Source: Apophysomyces variabilis
Taxonomy: Eukaryota; Mucoromycota; Mucoromycetes; Mucorales; Mucoraceae
Assembly: GCA_002749535.1 (NCBI GenBank)
Contig: MZZL01000382.1
Coordinates: forward strand, 124,001 to 188,000
DNA length: 64,000 nt
Direction: 5' to 3'
Shown here: positions 1 to 10,914 of the stretch, piece after piece
How the letters are laid out: every line of letters starts with the position of its first letter
Position numbering within the stretch: the stretch's first letter is position 1
Position numbers and translations under genes: made by a program
Notes under the pieces: model-generated
What the model saw: only the letters and a program-made list of their open reading frames with translations
Told to the model about the DNA's origin: nothing
Database searches by the model: none

Positions 1-195
1 GGAGGTTTATTTTCATCATTCTGTACTTTATCGATAAACCGCTGTTATAGAGCAGTAATTATTTCCTTATGAAACAGAAACAGAGCTTTCGACTGCCGGA
101 GAACCAAAAAGAAAGAAAGCGGTTTGCTTCAGTTATTGACGGTCACTCCGTCCTCTTGTGCCTGGCAACAACGACGATCCATAACTCCAGAAAAC

Positions 196-2077
196 ATGAG
201 GGCACTGTCGGTTCAGTTAATAAGACAAACAGGTCGCATAATACCCCGGTGGAGTTGTTCATTCAGCACAAAAGTTCGAATTCAAACATCACCACAGCAA
301 TCCTCACTTGCTTCATTCGTTCCTTTGCAACAATTGGCGCCTACATTCTACACACGTGGAGATCATGTTGTCCCATTATATGATCCAAGCCATTTCTATA
401 AAGAGTTAAAAGTACGTTTGTAAGCGGTGTAAATTTGAAGTATATATCAGTCCCAACGTTTTAAATTTCCATTACTTAAAGGAACGCATATTATCAGCCA
501 AAGAACGTATCTTCATTGCAGCGCTATATATTGGCCATGCTGAAAAGGAGTTGGTAAGAGCAGGCTGTAGATTAATGGCGATCTTGGATCACTCAACTCA
601 GAAGAATAGGTAGATACTGTTCGGTTGGCATTGTCGCGTTCAGATAAATTAAAGGTCCATATTCTTATTGATTGCTTGCGCGGCACGCGTGTCTCGAAAG
701 ATCAAAGTTCAGCCACGTTGCTTTTACCGCTGCTTCAAGATTTCCCACATCAAATTGAAGTGTCTATGTACCATACACCTGATCTAAAAGGCTTGTTGAA
801 GAGGACCCTACCCCAACGTTTCAATGAAAGTATAGGCTTGATGCATCTCAAGGTATATGGATTTGACGATTCCGTCATGTTGAGTGGGTACGATCGGACA
901 AGGGCTTAGGAAAACGAATCCTGAATCTTCTATCTTGTACCTCTGTTGCTTTTTGCTTAGTGCCAATTTAAGTATCGATTATTTCTCTAACCGGCAAGAT
1001 CGGTATATGATATTCGAGAAGCAACCAGGTTTGGCGCAGTATTACCACGAACTACTGAGCGTGGTCGGATCTTTCTCGTACAAGTTAACGTTCGGAGAAT
1101 CTGAAGGCTATCAACTTGTGATGCCAAATGCAATGGCTGATCCCGTACAAGAGAGCAGGAGATTTAAGGCCCAAGTCAGTGAACGGTTGCGACGATTTCT
1201 TTCCAAACATAATAAAACGCAGACTAGAGGAGACGATCATGATACTGCTGTATTACCCGTGATCCAGATGGGACCTTTCGGGATCAAGCAGGACGAGCAC
1301 GCCACCCTTGAATTGCTACAGATTGCTCACCGACATGGAGTCCGAAGCGCTGGACGCGATAACTGGTGGACCGTACATCTTACTTCGGGCTATTTCAACT
1401 TTACCGATCATTATTCCGCATTTATCCTAAAAACAATGGCTCGCTTCCGCTTTCTTACTGCATCTCCTGAGGTAAGAGCCGATAATTAAGTTGAGCAAGG
1501 TTAATGGATTTTTCGTATCCTTAGGCTAATGGGTTCTTCAACTCCAAAGGAGTATCAGGGTACCTTCCCGCTGCTTACACTTACATAGAACGACTCTTTT
1601 ATAGACAAGTAAGACGAGAAAATAAACAGGAAACGATCACCATTGAAGAATACACACGCCCAGGTTGGACATACCACGCTAAAGGTAAGGACCCTAAACA
1701 AAATGAACGCAGGTTCCGAATGAGAGCTTTCTCAAACTCAAGATTTGTCTACAGGGCTTTGGGTATGCCGCGAGCAGCAGAAGCTACCGTGTCTGACAAT
1801 GATCGGATCACCTAATTTTGGCCATCGATCTAGCAAGAGAGATCTTGAAGCACAGGCCATTGTTATCACAGAAAACAAAGGACTTCAAGAAGCACTATAT
1901 AAGGTCAGTCAAGTCAGTTCAATCTTTCTTCTTACATATTTCTGACTTGTGTAACAGGAAGTAGACAGGTTACATCAATACTCCGAGCCAGTTTCCGAAA
2001 AGACGTTTGAGAAAATGGAACGTCGGGTACCTTACGGCGTACGTGTTGCTACTACTATGATTAAAACCATGCTTTAA
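196..2077 (+). CDS. PGS1: CDP-diacylglycerol--glycerol-3-phosphate 3-phosphatidyltransferase (mitochondrial PGP synthase)
   Basis: Predicted to make phosphatidylglycerophosphate from CDP-diacylglycerol and glycerol-3-phosphate, the committed step of cardiolipin synthesis in mitochondria. Seven exons: 196-411, 482-553, 610-887, 961-1471, 1525-1684, 1755-1903, 1958-2077, giving 501 aa with every junction in frame. The ATG at 196 opens an Arg-rich, acid-free N-terminus typical of a mitochondrial presequence. The phospholipase-D-like motifs are visible: HLKVYGFDD (about residue 175) followed by SGANLS..YFSNRQDRY, and a second half with YHAKGLW, LPCLTMIGSPNFGHRS and RDLEAQ. This arrangement is specific to the eukaryotic PGS1 family rather than to the bacterial PgsA type. 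Length matches the family. Confident of identity; the exact start is inferred. Confidence 0.93.
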
Positions 2078-2392
2078 AAAGCAAAACAAAACTTAATTTA
2101 ACATTAATGTCGAATTGGCTATACGTTCTCTATATGCTAAAGGCCCTCTGTGACAAACATTGTCAAAGGCATTGAACTCTTCTCCTGCTTTAAAGGAGAC
2201 GCTGTTGCATTAAGACAGATATGGTTATAGAGAAAGTTAAATCGATTTTTGTCCGAACTTCGAAGAATAATCGGCCAGCAGAAAGGTTGATGCTAAACTA
2301 CCTGATATTAATACAGAAGCCCCCATTCCTTCGCCCATTTGTCTTCGGCTCCCTTTCTTGAAATTCCTTTTTTTATTTTATTTTCCATTGCG

Positions 2393-3537
2393 ATGGGATC
2401 AGACAATAACATGTATCTAACAGCTAACGAGAACGATAATGAAGAGGAATGCGTGTTACTCTCTGCCGTTCCAACTTATGATATAAGCGAGAATGATTCA
2501 GTAGAAGCGATCCATTCCCACCGAATTCCTCATCGACATGAACGAGCAAACACAAGATATCATGTGGAGGAGCACTTTTCTAGACCTGAGATTGTGCGTG
2601 ATTGTGTGCTGGGGCTTTCTGATGGGTTGACTGTGCCATTCGCATTGGCTGCTGGCCTTTCTAGTCTAGGCCATCGAAGCATCGTGGTTTATGGAGGTTT
2701 GGCAGGTATAGACCGCAGAATGCCACAAAACCATTTTCTTTTATCTGGATATTTAACAAGCTCTCCATTTGTGTCTTCCCTTTTCAATTCTGTGTTATCC
2801 GGCGCAGAGTTGGTATCCGGCGCCATTTCGATGGGTCTGGGAGGATTCCTGGCTGCAAAATCAGAAGCAGATCATTATGCTACCGAGAGACGGCGGGAAG
2901 GTTTGGCTGGAAAATGGAAAAAGGAAAAAGGAATTTACACTAACCTTCCCTTCCCTTGTTTTTCTGTCGATTGGGGTCAATGAAAAATAATCTTTAGAAA
3001 AAGAAGTAGAATTCTATCCTGCTGAAGAAGAGGAAGAAATAGTTGAATTGTTTGAGGAGTACGGGCTAGATCGTGAATCAATCGAGCCCATGTTAAAGAG
3101 GTTTCGACACAATACACAAAACTTTGTCGATTTTATGATGCGATTTGAGCTCAATCTCGAGAAACCAGATCCAAGTCGTAGTTTGGTCAGTGCTCCTTTA
3201 AATCAAATCATGTACTAAAAGTATCCACTAAATTTTCGATCTGTTCTAGACATCCGCCATAACCATTGGCTTGTCGTATCTCGTGGGAGGTCTGATCCCT
3301 TTATTGCCTTATCTATTCATCTCCGATACAACCGAGGCCTTGTATTCATCAACCCTCATCACTTCACTGACGTTACTGGCCTTTGGCTATATTAAGAGTA
3401 TATACCTAAGACCGACTCAGGCTGTGATTGGTGCGATACAGACTTTGAGCATTGGCACCGTGGCAGCGGCATGTAGCTATGGGATCGTCGCTATTGTCAA
3501 TCGCTCGTCTCACAGCAAGATCTGGATTCCCGCATAA
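2393..3537 (+). CDS. Ccc1/VIT1-family vacuolar iron/manganese transporter
   Basis: Predicted to move Fe2+ or Mn2+ from cytosol into the vacuole. Four exons (2393-2705, 2808-2900, 2998-3185, 3250-3537) join in frame to 293 aa. The acidic N-terminal tail is followed by the family signature IVRDCVLGLSDGLTVPFALAAGLS (cut here only by naming: IVRD, GLSDGLTVPFALAAGL), then AELVSGAISMGLGGFLAAKSE across intron 1, an acidic metal-binding helical region rich in Glu (EEEEE, EEYGL), and the C-terminal membrane block TIGLSYLVGGLIPLLPY plus two more hydrophobic spans. The ATG at 2393 is preferred because upstream in-frame sequence lacks an ATG. It follows PGS1 by about 315 bp on the same strand. Substrate preference cannot be read from the sequence. 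Confidence 0.93.
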
Positions 3538-3786
3538 GAAAAGCGCGTAAGCTTTGCTTGTTATGCGACGATAAAGGCCAATAAAAAAACAAAGGCTGCA
3601 TTTACCATTACATCAGCTATTCTACTTCATTTCGCTATAGTACATGAGAGCTAACAACCTTGGTGATGTACATGATTTTATTTTTTGCTTTTTGTTCATT
3701 GTTCGATTAAGATACAGCTCTGTAGAATTACGGCAAGAAAACAATGTTCGAATCTAACTTTTTGAACTAATTAGGACTGGTTTATC

Positions 3787-4545
3787 TTATGCTCCACCGG
3801 CTTTTCCAGGTTTTCCTACAACATGCCCTGCCTTGTCTGCAGCTTTGCCTGCCTTGTCTCCAGCCTTTTCTTCTGGTTTGTCACCTTTGTCATTGATCTT
3901 GTCTCCGACTTTTCCAACGTCACTAACTTTGCCTGTAACGTCGCCAGCCTTGCTTCCAACATCACCCACTTTGCCTGCAGCGTCGCCAGCCTTGCTTCCA
4001 ACATTACCCACTTTGCCTGCAGCATCGCCAGCCTTGCTTCCAACATCACCCACTTTGCCTGCAGCGTCGCCAGCCTTGCTTCCAGCATCACCAACTTTGC
4101 CTATAATGTCGCCAGCCTTGCTTCCAGTATCACCGACCTTGCCTGCAGCGTCGCCGGCCTTGCTTCCAACATCACCCACTTTGCCTGCAGCATCGCCGGC
4201 CTTGCTTCCAACATCACCAAGTTTGCCTGTACCTGTGGGGTCCCGTTTGGCATTCCTAACTGTATCCCCAATAGCACCAACGACCTTTCCGCCAGTATTA
4301 CTAATATCACCAACGATATTTTCGGCAGCCTTTCCGGTATCACCAACTGCATCTCCAACAGTGTTTTCAGCAGACTTAACTGCTTTAGTAGCGACATCAG
4401 CGGCGTCTCGGACGGCGCCACTAACGCAAGAGGTCGTTCCAGTAAGACCGTCGGTGTCTATACATCCATCACGGCGTACAGGAGCAGTCAAACCAGGAGT
4501 AGCAAGAAGAGCACAGATAGCAGCAACAATGAGACCCGATCGCAT
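3787..4545 (-). CDS. Secreted protein with 14-residue tandem repeats
   Basis: Single exon, 252 aa. Residues 1-20 form a signal peptide ending LATPGLTA, followed by a dibasic RR at 24-25 (possible Kex2 site). There are two Cys (28, 40) near the mature N-terminus. Residues 110-207 are seven copies of GDVGSKAGDAAGKV with small variations (GDT, GDA, GNV; DIIGKV, DVTGKV). The tail is Lys/Asp/Gly rich. The repeats alternate Ala/Gly with Lys and Asp, giving a hydrophilic, low-complexity chain that recalls LEA-type or cell-surface coating proteins; that comparison is inference and I recognise no family. Long open frames on the other strand and in another minus frame are by-products of the 42-bp period. 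The ATG at 4545 is the one that yields the signal peptide. Confidence 0.75.
   Translation of the reverse strand: MRSGLIVAAICALLATPGLTAPVRRDGCIDTDGLTGTTSCVSGAVRDAADVATKAVKSAENTVGDAVGDTGKAAENIVGDISNTGGKVVGAIGDTVRNAKRDPTGTGKLGDVGSKAGDAAGKVGDVGSKAGDAAGKVGDTGSKAGDIIGKVGDAGSKAGDAAGKVGDVGSKAGDAAGKVGNVGSKAGDAAGKVGDVGSKAGDVTGKVSDVGKVGDKINDKGDKPEEKAGDKAGKAADKAGHVVGKPGKAGGA
3925..4218 (-). repeat. Seven 42-bp in-frame tandem repeats
   Basis: Each 42-bp unit encodes one 14-residue block of the secreted protein at 3787-4545. Units differ at few positions, mostly in the first and third residues of the first half, which points to recent unequal crossing-over or gene-conversion. Copy number is likely to vary between strains (inference). 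Confidence 0.9.
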
Positions 4546-7500
4546 AATGATTGTGTTAAGTTTGCAGTAGCAGTAAAGGAAACCGGTAGAGATAGAGTCG
4601 AGGAAGACAAATGTATCGTCTATTTATATGCTGATGGGCTTATGTGGTTGTTATCCCCTCATTGATGGTATTCTCTTGATGCTGGTATGACAAGATACTG
4701 CTAAACCAATCATTTTTGTTCTACACGTTCTTCTTGTGGGCAAAAACAAAGATGTAGAAGGCGTGCATATACTTCTGTTCACCTCATTTTTTTGTCTTGG
4801 ATGGCGTTGCATATTTGTTTTTAACGAAAGCGTGTTCTGCATTCTCATTGCCTGTGATACGGTGCTGTCTCTAACCGAATGAGCGAAATCTGAATATGTA
4901 TACTTGCTGACTGTTTGCATGAGAAAAAGCAAAGCATAGATGGTGTTTAGCAACACGGATCTGTGTCAATACACAACAAGATCTATTCAATTTTACTACT
5001 GAGGCTTGGCGAGATCTCTGTTTCCATGAGAGAACCCGCCTTTGAGAAGCAGAAAATTAAGGTTTGTGGCAAAAATGCGTCTTGCATTAGCAGTCAGAAT
5101 TTGCCTTGCCAGTCATACCCAAACCAATAACTGTTGCGCCAACATGCACCCAAATCAACACTCTTTGGAGTGTGATGGCTAAACTAACGCCTATTCTCAT
5201 GTAGATTCATGATCACATCATCATTTTCCCCTGGTTTTATCACCCTGCTTTAAATGTACGCCACTGTATTGTTGCACAACGTTTATATTCTTGATATCAC
5301 TAAAAGTTGTCTTCAGCGTACCATGACAAATAAACCACTGGACACGCTTACTGCAACGCATATGCTAGGTAATACTGAAGAATAGCTTTACTCATTGTTA
5401 GGTTGTAATATTCAGAGTTATCTACAACGTATGTTGCATGAAAGTATTACTGTAGTTGTATTTCACTTTACAGTGACATTTTTGGTTAAAACGTTTGCTT
5501 TCAGATTACATCCGATTGGAAGATAGCAACATAGATGCATAATATTGAGTAATGGAGCAGCGAAAGATCCAAGGCGGTGCAGGTACATAACAGGTCACTC
5601 CAAGGTTCTAATTATCACCGTAAGAAAGGCTGAGACAGACAAAGCAAGTAGGCTACCACCAATGGTTAATTCATAGTGAGCTGCTCATTAAGAGTGGGAT
5701 GGTTTGTACTTCTTTAACATGACGGGCACATCGGACTGGATGACTAAGTTAAGTTAGCGATTCTTAATGCGTTTTTGCATGCAAGCTATCGTTGCCCCGC
5801 AAAATCTCCACTGAAATGCTTGTACGGCATAAATCCATGCGACGACTATCCATAGAAATCTCTATTTCATAACCGGAAATATAAAGAAGTCTTTGGTCTT
5901 TATGTAAATTGGAACCTACCTGTAGGTTAAACGTTTCAAAGCATATCCTTTTAAACGATGCATATTTTAGTTGCATTGAAAATGTATGTGAGTCCACGCT
6001 CGAAACTGTGCTGTCTTATGGACATGCATGTTCTAGCAGCAATGTGGGAAGGGGTACTGCTTGACAATTCCAATTACTGAATTTATTAAAGGCGCTTGCT
6101 TTAATACCACCGAATTCTCCATGCTCTCCATCAGTACGAGCCAGTTTATAAAATATAAGTTACTAATAATGTCATTCGTCCCTGTTAGGATGTTTCTGGT
6201 TTGGTAACACGGTCAATCAGAACACACCTGCATATTCACACTCTATCTGTGAGACGCAATCTTTTCTTTTTTTCACTAGCAGAAAATGGTGAAGGCCGAT
6301 TGTATACATGAGGACAGGGACTTACTTGTCAACATGATAACTGTCTATGTAAAAAAGAGGATTAGAGGATTTGTGACTTTACGTGGTGTATCGCAGACAT
6401 CCTTCAAGTATGTCATTAAAAAATGCAGCGTACACATTTTTCCTACAAAACGAAGCGATAGCTCAATGTCTGCAACTTCAGATTTTCAGACTTGTGAAAC
6501 GCAGACATTCAGATCATATATTCCGAGGTTCAAGTCGCATAGATAGCAAAGTCATAACTTGCAGATGCCAAATAGGTGAAAATTTACAGTAGACTCCAAG
6601 TTATGCAAGTTTACATTCGTTTGAAATGCTAAGGCATAAGATCTGCATTCAAATAAAAACCCAGACTAGCAATGGTTGTCACTTCCCAATTATGTATAGT
6701 ACGTTTTGCTATGGAGACTGGAGAGGCAATATTATCAATTCGATCTGCCAGGAGGCAATACATTCCTTGATTGGTAAACGACAATGCACTTTGGGAAATA
6801 TAAGATCGGCATATCCAGTATTGCATTCGGTACTTTGTTCGGAAGATAGGCGGAACTAAACAATATCAGGTGTTATTATTAGTGAACAGATAAGAATAAA
6901 TGCATAGAAAACTCTTCGAATACGAAGTTGGCATTCCAAGTCTACATTGTCGATACGCTGAATATCTTCACAATATCTGATTGGCAAGTCAAGAGAAGAT
7001 ATTAACGCATCTATTGACATAGACACTGACCACTATTGTGAGCAGAGTATTGTTATTTTCTGCCCACGCGAATTGCGCGTAGAAGAACAAGCGGAAAGAA
7101 AAAAAAAGCCTAAACAAATCAAATCCCACGCAGGTTGTGAATGAAGCGCTAATAGGTAAAAGCTAAATCACCGACACTGTACGGAGGTCTTCCGGTTTGG
7201 ACAGGAGTATGTGGCTCACCAAATCCGAATCTCGCCAAACTAGGGCCACAATGGCATTCATGGTTACACCACGGCAGTTGTAAGCCTCACCACTACGGCT
7301 TTGGGTCAGATTCACCTCACTAAGAAAAGCCTAATTGAGTGGAGTAGGGTTATAAAGAACAATAAAAGTGATATTATTGGTTATACATGATTTTTGGCAT
7401 TATTACCAAAGTTTACTTTGGGGTCTCTACTATGCTTCGACTACATTGGTGGCTGCTGCCACACTTCTTTCCGGGTGACTTCTTGATTTTGCGTGACCAG

Positions 7501-8180
7501 AGCAATGTCCGCTTAATTAAATCTTATAGCAAATGTTGGTACTTTCCAAGTTATCAAATATCATTGCATTGACGTTGTTTTGCTTTGCGGTATTGGTGGC
7601 TTCTTTCAAAAAAGCAACGCAGCTGACAGTAGGTCACAGCTGATTCCTACTTCGACAATGAAAAAGAGGTAAACAAGTTTAGGCGAGCGTAGAAATAGAA
7701 GAGAGCTAAGGTCAATAGACAAGTACGATGCAATAGGCTTTTTGTACCCATGGCAAGAACATGGGAGATATGAGGTTTAACATTATCAAAGGTTGAAGTT
7801 TGTGGGTGTTACTGTTACGATACGGCATTGCATGAAGACGCGGGCTTTTTATTTCCGGAACGAAGCGGGCGCGTGGCACAGATAGGGTTGGAAGTCCTTC
7901 AGATTATGTGTCCTCGTTTATATTGCTTACCGTTGAAATGCTTAAGCATGGAACAATGGCAAGAGTGAAAGTGCATTAACTACGCTGTGTTATTGATTGG
8001 AAGAAAATAAGTGCTGCGAGGCTGAGGGTATCCGTTAGTGTTCAGTGACTGTGCGGCGTCGGTCGGGTCTGTGCCTGTGGCAAATGCAGTAAATTGAAAC
8101 GGCGCCATAAATAGCCAGAAATAACTCTTGTTCCCAGAAGCAATTCTTTCTCAGTTTTCTCTTCCCTTTGCCGATTAACC
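4546..8180. other. Gene-poor AT-rich stretch
   Basis: I see no gene I can support in this 3.6 kb. Open frames are short (at most about 100 codons), lack recognisable motifs, and are not extended by plausible splicing. The DNA is AT-rich without obvious tandem repeats. One short minus-strand frame at 7163-7261 reads like a fragment of an F-box motif and is listed under findings. The left end is the promoter of the minus-strand repeat protein and the right end is the promoter of the lectin-CipC gene. Confidence 0.5.
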
Positions 8181-9621
8181 ATGCAAGGCTTTCCTACAAG
8201 TGGATACTTCTATATCAAATCGTTGAAAAACGGCTCTGTACTAGACGTATACAATGGAGAAATATCGGTAATAAAACTGGATTACGCCAACCGGAGATAC
8301 CAAGTTGCATACAGTGGTCCTTAATCCTTTTATTCCTGTTTCCGATCATATAGGCTGATACAGCAATTATTATTTGGCCACAGGTAAGGCACTTTAGCAG
8401 GAAATGTAAATGTAGAGAAATATATTGATTTGTTGCAAATAGAAAAGAAATGACAACGAAAATCAGGTACAGTATTTTTGACACAACCACGAGAAACGAA
8501 AAAGAAAAAGCACAGTATCCCTTTTACTCATCAAATTTCTGGCAGCTCTGGCGTTGCGAAGATGGCTTTTTGATCAACAAGAAGTCTAACTTGGGTAAGT
8601 CCTATTTAAAGATGTGGATAAAGTGACACTGATAGTTCTCTTATAGTTCTCGATGTTCGTGGAGGTATATATCTACTGCAGACTAACCTTCACGTGTTCA
8701 TATGTTTCATCTTTAGGCGATTTAAAGTCGGATCAATCCATTGTCCAATATGACCGAAAAATGACGGCGTATGTTTTTCCTTTGTCGAAATGGCTCATCT
8801 TAGCTATTATACTTACGTTTTTTCATTAGAGCTCACAACCAACGATGGGGATATCGCGATGGATATATTTGTATTCTAGCTGACCCAAGACTTGTTCTGG
8901 ACATAAAGGTTTGTAGTATTTTTGTTTTACTTTTTTCGCTGTTAACAAGCACTTTTCAGGGCGGTAGTGATAGAGATGGTACAAAAGTGATCCTGTACAA
9001 TCGCAAGGATCATGATAACGAAAACCAGAAGTGGATCATTGAACCTTTCGGTGTGCCCCCACCACCCACAGGCGGTTTCGGAGGTTATGGACCACCAGAT
9101 GATCAGAACCCAGTCTATCAGAATCAGGGTTACCAAAACCCAGTCTGGGCTGCTTATCCTCCTCCCGCCTACGCTCCTATTCCATACGAGCAAGGTAAGA
9201 CAATAAATAGATCAGTAAATGGAGGAAACTTTGCACGCTGATGAGCATATAAATAGCTGAAAGTGCACACAAAGAAGTGTACCATGAGCGCAAAGCCCAT
9301 TTATCTCATCAGGTACGGAACAAGTTAATTGTACAATTTGGGAAGTCGGACGGGAATACTCACAAGTAATTATCAATGCAGGTGATTGCTGGAGCTGCTG
9401 CCTATCAGGCTGTTAAAGCCTACATTCGACACCAAGAGCGGGAAGGCAAGGAGGTTCGATTCGAATTTGCCAAGAAGGCCATCGCTGCTTTGGCTGCCGC
9501 CGAAGTGGTAAAATTAGCAGAAGAACACGATTGGAGCGGCGATAAAAAGGAGCAAGCGACGCGTGAAGCTGAGCGAGCTGCCGAACAGTATCTCCAAAGA
9601 GAAGTCCCTCGATCTTACTAA
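8181..9621 (+). CDS. Beta-trefoil (ricin-B-like) lectin fused to a CipC/DUF3759 domain
   Basis: Nine exons (8181-8267, 8354-8383, 8516-8594, 8647-8664, 8717-8768, 8830-8908, 8960-9194, 9257-9312, 9382-9621) give 291 aa, all in phase. Residues 1 to about 150 carry three trefoil-like repeats: GYFYIKS...SVLDVYNG, FLINKKSNLVLDVRGG and GYICILADPRLVLDIKGG, each followed by a [S/T]xxIxxY/W strand and a Q/NQxW motif (QLW, NQRW, NQKW). A Pro/Gln/Tyr-rich linker follows. The C-terminal about 100 residues, from HERKAHLSHQVIAGAAAY through KAIAALAAAEVVKLAEE and HDWSGDKKEQA, match the fungal CipC stress-protein family (DUF3759). No signal peptide is seen, so it is probably cytosolic. This is a lectin domain only; no catalytic chain is present. 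One exon is only 18 nt. Confidence 0.82.
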
Positions 9622-9921
9622 GAAAACAATAGGCATATGCTGTACTAAGTTTTGCTACTTGCAACCCGTGTATACTTTATTTCTAAAAATTAAAGTCGCA
9701 TTTTGAAAACTGAGCTTGATGCTAACAAACCGCATTAATTGTTGTGCTAGAAGAGTTCGAATTGACCAATTTTACATACCTGTCAGAAAACTGACGACGC
9801 CATACCCAGCTTCCCACCAAGCAAATGCCAGATGCATATATAAATTTCAGTTGGTGATTAATAGAAGAAAAGAAAATAACAATCATTCAATGACACTTAC
9901 TGAATACCGGACGTAAAAGCC

Positions 9922-10349
9922 CTACCCACTAGACTCGAAGATCCTTTTCTGCCGTTTGGCTTGCTGCCTCTCAGATCGCCTTTTAAGGAGCTCGGGATGA
10001 TTCTGTTCTTTCCTCTTCTCGTCGACTGATTCATCTGCGAGATCTGGGTGGCTCAACCATGGTCTTATTATGGCTGGTATCTTGTTCGACGTCGTGCCGT
10101 AGAGGTTTGCACCACCACTTCTTGGCTAGGGCATCGTTGAGGACCGGCACTCCCCGGTACCTCCATCGCCGCCGTCATCTCTCGACCACTAGCTCTCTGT
10201 TGAAGCTTTGTATGACCAGTTGTCACCATCGTTTCCTCTTCGCCAGCCGCTTCCAGACGACTTGACGAATCGGATAAACCAACGAGAGTGCTGCTGAAAC
10301 CGTAGTATGTATCATGCAATGGTAGCCTGGTAGTCTGCTGCATTACCAT
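9922..10349 (-). CDS. Small hypothetical protein, basic coiled C-terminus
   Basis: Two proposed exons, 10349-10227 and 10125-9922, joined by a 101-nt intron (gtgac..ctag), give 108 aa. The C-terminal half is coding-like: PAIIRPWLSHPDLADES followed by a charged Glu/Lys/Arg/Gln-rich helix ending in RIFESSG. The N-terminal half is Ser/Leu/Glu rich. I recognise no domain. It is transcribed away from the interrupted gene at 10575, sharing a 225-bp promoter. An unspliced 100-codon frame also exists here; I prefer the spliced model because the downstream exon stays open for 68 codons in a biased, helix-forming composition. Confidence 0.4.
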
Positions 10350-10574
10350 CACAATAGAACATACAATCACAGTTTGCAGACTGAACTACGCGCAACACTT
10401 TCTCACGGTCATCATTTTCCTATCGTGCTCTATCTTGTACCACTGCCGTAGGAGGTCGTCGCAAAAAGCCGACACTTATAAAACGGGGAAATTGATAATA
10501 TGAGAAGTTGGTAACTGCTATCATGTCATCTAACCAGACCTTCAAATTCAATACCATCCATTTCCATTACCACT

Positions 10575-10836
10575 ATGGAAACCCTCCTAGATGGCATAGG
10601 TCGGGGTAGCGGCCGTGCTGATGGTCGCGTGGTAAGTTATTCTGCTTGGTATATGCGTCTATCGTAAGGAATGGCTACTAAACATCATCTTTACATAGGG
10701 TTGCCATCGGTTCGACCGCCGACAGCGACAACAACGGCAGTAACAAGAACAGCAACATGAAAAGCAACAAGACAAGCAAAAAGAACAAGAAGATTTCGAT
10801 CCTGATCTCGACCTTGATCTGAATGATCTTTATTAA
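10575..10836 (+). pseudogene. Small Gln/Asp-rich gene interrupted by an in-frame TAA
   Basis: Exon 10575-10631 (METLLDGIGRGSGRADGRV) is followed by gtaagt, and an acceptor tacatag leads to exon 2 at 10699. The frame then reads GCHRFDRRQRQQRQ and meets TAA at 10741-10743. Immediately afterwards the same frame continues for 30 more codons, Gln-rich and then strongly acidic (EDFDPDLDLDLNDLY), to a second stop at 10834-10836. The TAA sits inside a run of CAA/CAG codons, so one C-to-T change or a sequencing error explains it. Alternatives are a genuine 33-residue product or stop readthrough. I recognise no family. Confidence 0.4.
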
Positions 10837-10870
10837 ATTTTTTTGCTTTGCATTTCTTTTCGTCTCTCTT

Positions 10871-10872
<2 letters not shown>

Positions 10873-10914
<42 letters not shown>

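Noticed and set aside
3823..4665. Long plus-strand frames (245 and 280 codons) over the repeat gene
   Set aside because: They exist because the 42-bp repeat is stop-free in several frames. Only the minus frame has a signal peptide and sensible composition.
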